Part shown: in pieces, positions 21,901 to 28,286 of the stretch
Position numbering within the stretch: position 1 is the first letter of the stretch
Layout: every line of letters begins with the position of its first letter
DNA from: an uncultured Prevotellaceae bacterium
GTDB taxonomy: Bacteria; Bacteroidota; Bacteroidia; Bacteroidales; Bacteroidaceae
DNA length: 64,000 bases
NCBI GenBank assembly: GCA_945833925.1
Contig: CAMAFX010000005.1
Coordinates: 1 to 64,000, forward strand
Direction: 5' to 3'
Notes under the pieces: model-generated
Told to the model about the DNA's origin: nothing
The model's database searches: none
Seen by the model: the letters and a program-made list of their open reading frames with translations, nothing else
Program-made: the position numbers and the translations under genes

Positions 21901-21987
21901 CAGTATGTCAACGACGGTAGCGGCACACACGACTTGATACGTAAGGCTACAGAACGTCTCAACAAGGAACTCGAATCGTTCAAGTAA
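18955..21987 (+). CDS. GH127-type (DUF1680) beta-L-arabinofuranosidase, secreted
   Basis: A 1010-aa secreted enzyme. After the signal peptide comes an Ig-like region (QPIEVRC...VLVTYTDGTQEWRQTRW, residues about 40-120), then the DUF1680 alpha/alpha barrel from about residue 150 (GTGHYLSALAFAYA, ANQHIPMITGALRTY), with the catalytic cysteine region CCGGTGAENHVKY near residue 595. A C-terminal helical region (about 860-1010) resembles FIVAR-type helices. It is longer than the 600-800 aa usual for the family. It probably releases arabinofuranose; GH127 and GH146 cannot be separated here. It is first in a block with GH27 and a TonB receptor. Confidence 0.88.
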   Translation: MNKGKLLSVAICMASMFFVLPNDACGKGKNSARRIKKIQPIEVRCEQGKAPSLPFQVLVTYTDGTQEWRQTRWTNTTNSTERAQADAQQNPAGKKYSVTGFIIGDNTTDQGYPIEAKVSVVETIGVPSSTPVATPLPLKDVLLTGTNRLTNNRTLDVKNLLSINPKQMLYNYRDTYGLPTDGYPVADGWDSPTTKLKGHGTGHYLSALAFAYATEQDADVKSRLLENIRLMVNEMRECQERTFVYDEKLGRYREARDYAPEDTLRKMPGSWKAMDEYKKDYQNYGYGYMNAIPAAHPALIEMYRAYNNEDWVWAPYYTIHKQLAGLIDIAENVDDKAVADKALAIARDMGLWVWNRLHYRTYVKTDGDKRERQAKPGNRYEMWNMYIAGEVGGMEESLARLSMMVSNTEQKAHLLEAAKCFDAPAFFNPLTHNIDDIRTRHANQHIPMITGALRTYMAGGEKDYYNLASNFWNMIQGRYVYAMGGVGNGEMWRQPYSQILSMNTNVMSDWHRKMHPNPDLNETCCAYNLAKLTKDLNSLSPNDARYMDYYERVLMNQLVGSVNPNEFACTYQYAVGMNAIKPYGNETPQSTCCGGTGAENHVKYQEAAYFVGGDTMWVALYMPTQAYWREKDVTVSQDCTWPSEHTTLTVLNGAATRGQNSTATSEFAMKLRIPYWATSGVSIKLNGKEVAKTYSPCSYVEIPKRTWKSGDVVEIYMPYLTHVNFGPDKMEVAAVEGNTSKQFKPSWVGTLMYGPLVMATSDVTTWDDADVTLESNLSNIKPAVIGSGATIKSPNPATGLAHKVTKEGTDGTGGPLYALTLTDKSKNILFTPDYFQTGHSTHYLRMNVLGSEPGNTKEQLKINRSMLDQALETARQRKAEQEAWMALAVKVPEHSPWAPNGYARLMKEMEKAAGVSTNTSATATNVADALSALNVAINTMRPGNLAEPEDLSTLLPLVTNAKNIANKTTELREAINYADMVVQYVNDGSGTHDLIRKATERLNKELESFK

Positions 21988-22045
21988 CAGTCTGGTACAA
22001 TCAAAACCAACCATCAACCTAAATAACAAAAACTTTAATTACAAG

Positions 22046-23887
22046 ATGAAAAAGATAGCAACAATATTCGCCGCTGTTCTGATTTCGCTCGGCGCCAACG
22101 CACAAACACCAAAGGGAGAGTTCAAGCAATGGGCTCAGACACCACCAATGGGATGGAACTCATGGGACTGCTACGGACCTACCGTCACCGAGGATGAGGT
22201 GAAGGCTAACGCCGACTACATGGCAAAGCATCTCGCAAAATACGGATGGGAATACGTGGTTGTCGACATACGATGGTTCGTAAAGAACGACAAGGCGGGA
22301 GGATACAACCAGAAAGACCCTCAATACTGCATCGACAAATGGGGCCGCTACATTCCTGCTCCAAACCGTTTCCCAAGCAGTGCCGACGGAACTGGCTTCA
22401 AGCATCTGGCAGACTACATCCACAGCAAGGGGCTTAAGTTCGGTATTCACCTGATGCGCGGATTGCCCAAACTGGCTGCCAAGGAGAAGATGCCCATCAA
22501 GGGAATTGACGGACTGACATGCGACATGATAGCGAGCAACGACTCTGCCTGCACATGGCTGCGCGACAACTTCAAGGTTGTAAGCGGACGTCCGGGCAGC
22601 CAGGAGTACTACAACTCATGCTTCGAGATGTATGCTGAATGGGGAGTCGACTTCGTGAAGATTGACGACCTGTCGCGTCCTTATCACAAGGGCGAGATTG
22701 AAATGATAAGAAAGGCTATAGACCGTACCGGCCGTCCCATCGTGCTGAGCCTCTCGCCCGGCGAGACACCCGTTGGCGAGATGGCACACGTCAAGGAGCA
22801 TGCCAACATGTGGCGCACGGTCGACGACTTCTGGGACAACTGGAGTCAGTTGCAGTATCAGTTCAAGGTATGTGCCAAGTGGGCTCCATACATCGCACCG
22901 GGCACATGGCCAGACGCCGACATGCTGCCTCTTGGCAAACTGAGCATCCGCGGCGAGCGCGGCGAGGAGCGCATGACAAAGTTCACACGTGACGAGCAGT
23001 ATACCGTAATGAACCTGTGGACCATCTTCAAGAGTCCACTGTTCTTCGGCGGAGACCTTCCACAGAACGACGAGTTTACAAACTCGCTTCTCACCAACGA
23101 GGAGGTACTGAAGATGCACCACTACTCTACCAACAACCGCGAGTTGCAGAACGAGGACGGTCTTGTCATCTGGACTGCCGACGAACCGGGCACCAAAAAC
23201 AAGTACGTGGCATTCTTCGACATCCGAAGCAAGGAATATGCAAACACCAAGACTGCACTCTACCGCAGCGGCACCATCAGTTACCTCACAACTGGCTACC
23301 AGACACACGTCGACATACCTCTGCCAAAGAAGAGCAGACAGATAGCACTCGTAGTTACCGACAACGGTGACGGCATACAGAGCGACCATGCCGACTGGAT
23401 AGAGCCAACCATAACACTGAAGAACGGTAAGACCGTCAAACTCACAACACTGACTGCCATACGCAAGGATATGGGCTGGGGAACTCTTGGCATAAACAAG
23501 AACCTTCACGGACACAGCCTTAAGGTTGACGGAAAGAAATATGACAACGGTTTTGCCGTTCACTCGAACTCTATACTTCTGTTCGACATTCCTGAAGATG
23601 CAGTGCGCTTCACCTGTATTGCAGGTATCGACGACAGCGGTATCAGCGAGGGAAGCAACAGCAGTGTCGAATTCTTCGTATACAACTACGATGCCACAAA
23701 GGACGAATTTCAGGGCGGCAAGTCAAACATAGTCCTTGACATGACCAAACTCGGCATAGAGAAGGGCAAGAAATGCAAGGTTACAGAGATGTGGCACAAC
23801 AAGGACATGGGCAAGTACAAGAACAAGCAGTTCAAGGTACGACTTATGCCCCACGCCAGCGCTCTCTACAAGATAACAGAAGATTAA
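22046..23887 (+). CDS. Alpha-galactosidase, GH27, with C-terminal NPCBM domain
   Basis: Secreted 613-aa enzyme. The GH27 barrel starts at TPPMGWNSWDCYG; the nucleophile Asp is in VDFVKIDDLSRP and the acid/base Asp in GTWPDADMLPLG. The C-terminal 150 residues (DMGWGTLGINKNL...NGFAVHSNSILLFDI) form an NPCBM-type galactose-binding module. It acts on terminal alpha-galactose or beta-L-arabinopyranose residues, which GH27 members both attack. It lies 58 bases after the arabinofuranosidase and 20 bases before the TonB receptor, hence one operon. Confidence 0.93.
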   Translation: MKKIATIFAAVLISLGANAQTPKGEFKQWAQTPPMGWNSWDCYGPTVTEDEVKANADYMAKHLAKYGWEYVVVDIRWFVKNDKAGGYNQKDPQYCIDKWGRYIPAPNRFPSSADGTGFKHLADYIHSKGLKFGIHLMRGLPKLAAKEKMPIKGIDGLTCDMIASNDSACTWLRDNFKVVSGRPGSQEYYNSCFEMYAEWGVDFVKIDDLSRPYHKGEIEMIRKAIDRTGRPIVLSLSPGETPVGEMAHVKEHANMWRTVDDFWDNWSQLQYQFKVCAKWAPYIAPGTWPDADMLPLGKLSIRGERGEERMTKFTRDEQYTVMNLWTIFKSPLFFGGDLPQNDEFTNSLLTNEEVLKMHHYSTNNRELQNEDGLVIWTADEPGTKNKYVAFFDIRSKEYANTKTALYRSGTISYLTTGYQTHVDIPLPKKSRQIALVVTDNGDGIQSDHADWIEPTITLKNGKTVKLTTLTAIRKDMGWGTLGINKNLHGHSLKVDGKKYDNGFAVHSNSILLFDIPEDAVRFTCIAGIDDSGISEGSNSSVEFFVYNYDATKDEFQGGKSNIVLDMTKLGIEKGKKCKVTEMWHNKDMGKYKNKQFKVRLMPHASALYKITED

Positions 23888-23907
23888 ATCATTTAAAACA
23901 ATCAATA

Positions 23908-25800
23908 GTGAAAGGTAAGAAGATTCTCGTCTGTGCCATGCTCGCAAACATGGCGCAGACTTCTTTTGCTAACATTGAGAGCGAGACAGTGCTCGACTCT
24001 ATGAGTATGAACGAGGTTGTCATAACCGGTTCGCGTCAGGCTACCGACAGCCGACATCTGCCAATGACCGTCAACGTAATTGACAGAAAGACACTTACAG
24101 AGAATGAAAGAACCAACATCCTGCCAACGGTAATGGAACAAGTGCCGGCATTGATGCTCACCTCGAGGGGGATGCTGGGTTACGGTGTCAGTACCGGTGC
24201 TGCCGGCGGTATCACAATGCGCGGTGTATCGTCAGGAGCCGGACAGTTTCTGGTTCTCATAGACGGGCATCCTCAGTATCAGGGAATCTTCGGACACAGC
24301 ATTGCCGACAGTTATCAGACAATGATAGCCGAGCGTGTCGAGGTTATGCGCGGCCCGGCATCCATTCTCTATGGCAGCAACGCCATGGGGGGTGTCATCA
24401 ACATCGTTACACGCCAGCAGCAAAAGGACGGAATACGAACAAGTCTTAATCTGGGTGGTGGAAGCTACGGCACAGCCATCTCCGAAGCCAGCGTACAGGT
24501 AAAGAAAGGAAAATTCAGCAGTATTGTTGCGGCACAGTACAACCGAAGTGACAACCAGCGTCCTGATATGGGTTTCGAACAGTTTGGCGGATTCGTCAAA
24601 CTGGGTTATCGCATCAACGAGCACTGGAACTCTTCTGCAAACCTTGACATCACGAAGTTCAATGCCAGCAACCCAGGCTCCATTCTCTCGCCGATGAACG
24701 AGAACGACCAGCACATCAGACGCGGTTCGGCAAACCTTGTCATAGAAAACCAATACAAGCACACCAGCGGTGCCATAAGCATCTACGACAACTTCGGTAA
24801 GCACGAGATAAACGACGGTTATGCCAACGGAGCAAAGCCACAGACCGAGTTCTTCAATTCGCGAGATGCGGTTGCCGGACTGTCGTGGTACCAGAGTGCA
24901 AGTCTCTACAAGGGCAACAACATAACCGCAGGCATCGACTATCAGCACATCTACGGCAGGGCATGGTACTCGGACCGTGAAACCGGAGTGACCGTAACAA
25001 GCGGAAAACGCAAGATGCAAAGCACACATGCTCACGAAAACGAAGTGGCTGCTTACGTTGACTTCCGACAGGACATTACAGGAATACTGACTCTTGACCT
25101 CGGCATCAGATACGACCACCACTCCACTGCCGGAGGCGAATGGGTTCCACAGGCAGGTGCTGTTGTGCGTCCCATCGAGTCAGGCGAACTGAAAGCGATG
25201 GTCAGCAAGGGTTTCCGCAATCCGACCAACAAGGAGATGTACCTCTACGGCACTGCAAACCACGAGACTCTGGAAGCCGAGAGCATGATGAACTATGAGT
25301 TGTCGTGGAAGCATCGCGTACTTACCAACCGTATTACTTATGGTGTCAACGTTTTCTACATAGACGGTGACAACATGATACAGACAATAGGAGGCAAGAA
25401 CATCAACAGCGGAGAATTCAAGAACTGCGGTGCAGAAATCGAACTGTCCTATCAAGTCAACAAGCATTGGAACGTCATCACCAACCATAGTTATCTGCAC
25501 ATGGAGACACCTATCGTGGCTGCACCTACTTACAAAGGATTCATCGGCACAAACTGCAAGTACGGCAAATGGAACGTCTCAGCCGGACTTCAGCAGGTTG
25601 GGGCTCTCTACACTGCAGCCGGCAACACTCCAAGCCGCGAGAACTTCACCTTGCTGAATGTTACAGTCGGATACAATCCTACAAGTTATCTGCATCTCTG
25701 GGTAAAGGGCGATAATCTTTTAGGTCAGAAATACGAAATCATTGCTGGCTACCCGATGCCAAAGGCTACCTTTATGGCAGGCGTCAGATTCAGCATTTAA
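23908..25800 (+). CDS. TonB-dependent outer-membrane receptor
   Basis: A 630-aa receptor starting at a GTG codon (GKKILVCAMLANMAQTSFA signal peptide); the longer ORF-track version overlaps the GH27 gene out of frame. The plug domain follows (NEVVITGSRQATDSRHLPMTVNVI, RGPASILYGSNAMGGVINIVTR), then a 22-strand barrel ending in FMAGVRFSI. It lacks the N-terminal carboxypeptidase-like domain of SusC proteins and has no SusD partner, so it belongs to the BtuB/CirA-like class. The ligand is unknown; position suggests a product of the GH127/GH27 enzymes or a cofactor. Confidence 0.9.
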   Translation: MKGKKILVCAMLANMAQTSFANIESETVLDSMSMNEVVITGSRQATDSRHLPMTVNVIDRKTLTENERTNILPTVMEQVPALMLTSRGMLGYGVSTGAAGGITMRGVSSGAGQFLVLIDGHPQYQGIFGHSIADSYQTMIAERVEVMRGPASILYGSNAMGGVINIVTRQQQKDGIRTSLNLGGGSYGTAISEASVQVKKGKFSSIVAAQYNRSDNQRPDMGFEQFGGFVKLGYRINEHWNSSANLDITKFNASNPGSILSPMNENDQHIRRGSANLVIENQYKHTSGAISIYDNFGKHEINDGYANGAKPQTEFFNSRDAVAGLSWYQSASLYKGNNITAGIDYQHIYGRAWYSDRETGVTVTSGKRKMQSTHAHENEVAAYVDFRQDITGILTLDLGIRYDHHSTAGGEWVPQAGAVVRPIESGELKAMVSKGFRNPTNKEMYLYGTANHETLEAESMMNYELSWKHRVLTNRITYGVNVFYIDGDNMIQTIGGKNINSGEFKNCGAEIELSYQVNKHWNVITNHSYLHMETPIVAAPTYKGFIGTNCKYGKWNVSAGLQQVGALYTAAGNTPSRENFTLLNVTVGYNPTSYLHLWVKGDNLLGQKYEIIAGYPMPKATFMAGVRFSI

Positions 25801-25821
25801 TTCATACTTTATATTCTTAAC

Positions 25822-26802
25822 ATGTTATCAGGTATATCCAGAATACTAAGCCAGAAGGCAAGCATCTTCATCATACTCACGGCAATTGTCACGTTCTTCA
25901 TACCCAACCTGTTTGGATGGGTGCAGGGAGTGACACAAACCATCATACTGGGCATCATCATGCTCACCATGGGACTCACACTGACACCGAACGACCTGAA
26001 ATTGCTTGCACAACGACCCCTTGACATCTTCATTGGCAGCCTTGCACAGTTCACCATCATGCCATTGGTGGCATACACATTGACATCAGTCTTCTCCATG
26101 ATTCCGGCTTTCGCTCCCTACAGCACAGCTATGACGATAGGAATCATACTCGTAGGATGTTGTCCAGGAGGCGTCAGCAGCAACATCATGTCGTTCCTGT
26201 GCGGAGGCGACGTGGCATACAGTGTGGGCATGACATGTGCCAGTACTATCATGGCTCCCATTCTTACCCCACTGCTGGTGCTGCTTCTCGCAGGAGAAAA
26301 GGTTGACGTGGATGCTGTCAGCATGTTCCAACAGATACTCATTGTCACCATCATCCCAATTGCTATCGGTTTCCTGCTCAACATGAAGTTAGGTCACAAA
26401 CCGGTATTCAGCAAGATACAGTCATGTATGCCTGGCGTATCTGTCATTTCGCTTGCCTGCATTGTAGGTGGCGTAGTCTATACTGTTCACGACCCCCTCG
26501 TAGAGAACGGAATGTTCCTGTTCATCATAACATTCTGTATGGTATTCTGCCACAACACCATCGGCTACCTCTTAGGCTATACGGTGGGAACTATCTTCAA
26601 CTTCAACAAGGCTAAGAAGAGGACAATAAGCATTGAGGTTGGAATGCAGAATGCTGGTCTGGGAACAAATCTTGCTATGATATTCTTCGTAGCAAACAAT
26701 CCCATGAGCGTTGTACCATGTGCCATCTCGTGTGCATGGCACAGCATCAGCGGCACCATCCTTGCCAACATCTTCTCTGCCTACGACAACAGGAAGAAAT
26801 AA
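25822..26802 (+). CDS. Bile acid:sodium symporter family (BASS/ASBT) transporter
   Basis: A 326-aa inner-membrane protein with about ten transmembrane helices. Family motifs seen: ILGIIMLTMGLTLTP in helix 2, LVGCCPGGVSSNIMSFLCGGDVAYSVGMT in the crossover region, and GLGTNLAMIFF near the end. Bacterial members import organic anions with sodium (pantoate, keto acids or bile-acid-like compounds, depending on subgroup). It starts 21 bases after the TonB receptor, suggesting outer- plus inner-membrane uptake of the same compound (inference). Confidence 0.9.
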   Translation: MLSGISRILSQKASIFIILTAIVTFFIPNLFGWVQGVTQTIILGIIMLTMGLTLTPNDLKLLAQRPLDIFIGSLAQFTIMPLVAYTLTSVFSMIPAFAPYSTAMTIGIILVGCCPGGVSSNIMSFLCGGDVAYSVGMTCASTIMAPILTPLLVLLLAGEKVDVDAVSMFQQILIVTIIPIAIGFLLNMKLGHKPVFSKIQSCMPGVSVISLACIVGGVVYTVHDPLVENGMFLFIITFCMVFCHNTIGYLLGYTVGTIFNFNKAKKRTISIEVGMQNAGLGTNLAMIFFVANNPMSVVPCAISCAWHSISGTILANIFSAYDNRKK

Positions 26803-26821
26803 GTTTACTTATGCTATTAAG

Positions 26822-26994
26822 AAGCTGCTACTGCTTCAAAGAAAAGCTGCTACTGCTTCAAAGAAAAGCTGCTACTGCTTCAAGGAAAAGCTGCTACTGC
26901 TTCAAGGAAAAGCTGCTACTGCTTCAAGGAAAAGCTGCTACTGCTTCAAAGAAAAGCTGCTACTGCTTTCAGATGAAGCAGTAGCAGCTTTTTT
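26822..26994 (+). terminator. Multi-armed terminator: seven 22-bp repeats ahead of one complementary arm
   Basis: Units of 22 bp containing AAGCTGCTACTGCTTCAA begin at 26822, 26844, 26866, 26888, 26910, 26932 and 26954 (the last one partial). The last is followed by AAGCAGTAGCAGCTT (26976-26990) and T4-6. The complementary arm can pair with the last unit as a normal 15-bp terminator hairpin, or with any earlier unit. It follows the BASS transporter gene. Confidence 0.88.
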
Positions 26995-27022
26995 ATAAAA
27001 CAGAAATGATTGTACTTTAGTT

Positions 27023-27296
27023 TTATCTTTTATTAAATACCCAGGATTCGCCATTTGGCGCAATAAAAGCAACCTTTTTCTTGTCAATATTTTCTATTTT
27101 AAAAAGAAAACTACCATCTTCGTCAGAAAGGGTACACAGATCATCCACTATTTCCATTAACATGTTTTCTAATTGAGACAACATGTTCTGATAATCATCA
27201 TCACTTTCTATCTCATCATTTACCTGTGATTGCCTGAGCATTCATGTTACTGCAGCAAAATGAGATAAACAACAAGAACATTAAAAGCTTTTTCAT
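27023..27296 (-). pseudogene. Small secreted protein interrupted by a frameshift
   Basis: A good signal peptide, MKKLLMFLLFISFCCSNMNAQ, starts at 27296 but its frame stops after AITGK (27216). The adjacent frame continues as a 72-codon ORF (…VNDEIESDDDYQNMLSQL… to GESWVFNKR), overlapping the first. Gain of one base or loss of two near GGTAAATGATGAG would join them into a protein of about 90 aa. I do not recognise the family; the mature part is acidic and short. A sequencing error is possible. Confidence 0.65.
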
Positions 27297-27342
27297 ATTT
27301 TGTTAAATTATGACTTGAATATAAACAAAAGATAACGTATAA

Positions 27343-28143
27343 TTATAAAGACTGAACCCACACGCTATAGTTTGTGAGAATAGCCATGCCAAACTGTTGT
27401 GGATTACTAATGGCCTTTGTTATGCCATCAATCATTTTTGCATACTGTGGTTTGTCACATAGTTTCTTATAAAAGCGCAGGTCATCGTCAGTCATCACTC
27501 CTTCCGATGCATTCAGCATCAATATCGGCAATGATTCTGACATATAGTTTTCAACCTTATTAAGGATATCATCTGACACTTTACCAGCCAACTGTGCCTT
27601 TAGTAAAGGCGCAATCATTTTGTCAACACCGTTTAACTGATAGTATGCATCAAAAAGTGTACGACGCTCTGCAGAACATTTGGCTTCTGTCTTTTGGTAT
27701 TTTCCTGTAGTAACTATTGATAAAATGTCTTTCTGGATGATAGCCATCATATCAAGCATGTATTCTTCAGAAGAAAGAATCTGACTATGTTGGGTCGCAA
27801 GTTTACCTTCGGGCGTTTCAAGCATATCAGACAGTTCATTTATCTCATCTTCTGTTACATCCTGTTCGCTTATATAAGGTGATAATGCAAACGCCATATC
27901 TTTTGTAAGGCGTTCTTTGAGATATTTGTCTGCCATTGTTTCGGCAGTATATCCGCTTGGAATGCTCATTTGTGTCATTGAAGGTAACTGAACCAGTGTT
28001 TGTCTCATTTGCGAATTCATTGACTCTGCTTGTCCATTAGCTAAAATATAGCGTTCAATTGCACTTGTCACTGAAGTCTGTGCTGACACAGCTATGCTGC
28101 ACAGCATAAGTGCAACAGCAGTTAATATACTTTTAATCTTCAT
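27343..28143 (-). CDS. Secreted protein, DUF2059-like
   Basis: A 266-aa protein with a clear signal peptide (ILTAVALMLCSIAVSAQ). The central segment ISEQDVTEDEINELSDMLETPEGK resembles the conserved TeeE...fy.tPeG core of DUF2059, a helical domain of unknown role found in exported proteins. The rest is helical with many Met and Ser residues. It is downstream of and co-directional with the nuclease/dockerin gene (gap about 140 bases). No catalytic motif is visible. Confidence 0.6.
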   Translation of the reverse strand: MKIKSILTAVALMLCSIAVSAQTSVTSAIERYILANGQAESMNSQMRQTLVQLPSMTQMSIPSGYTAETMADKYLKERLTKDMAFALSPYISEQDVTEDEINELSDMLETPEGKLATQHSQILSSEEYMLDMMAIIQKDILSIVTTGKYQKTEAKCSAERRTLFDAYYQLNGVDKMIAPLLKAQLAGKVSDDILNKVENYMSESLPILMLNASEGVMTDDDLRFYKKLCDKPQYAKMIDGITKAISNPQQFGMAILTNYSVWVQSL

Positions 28144-28286
28144 AATGTATTTGTGTTACTGTTTATAAATAACCAGTTTTCCTTAACTATTTCAAATCCT
28201 TCAGGAGCTATCTTTCTAAGTTTTCGAAAGAAAAAAACCAAACCAATTTGAAATGCATCGTATTCTACACCATTAACATTTAAATT

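Noticed and set aside
26822-26994. Possible CRISPR array
   Set aside because: The units are contiguous without spacers, 22 bp long, and end in a matching terminator arm; no cas genes are present.
26711-26998. ORFs translating the 22-bp array as repeated SCYCFKEKLLLLQ-type peptides
   Set aside because: They are frame read-through of the tandem terminator repeats beyond the end of the BASS transporter gene and have no separate start.
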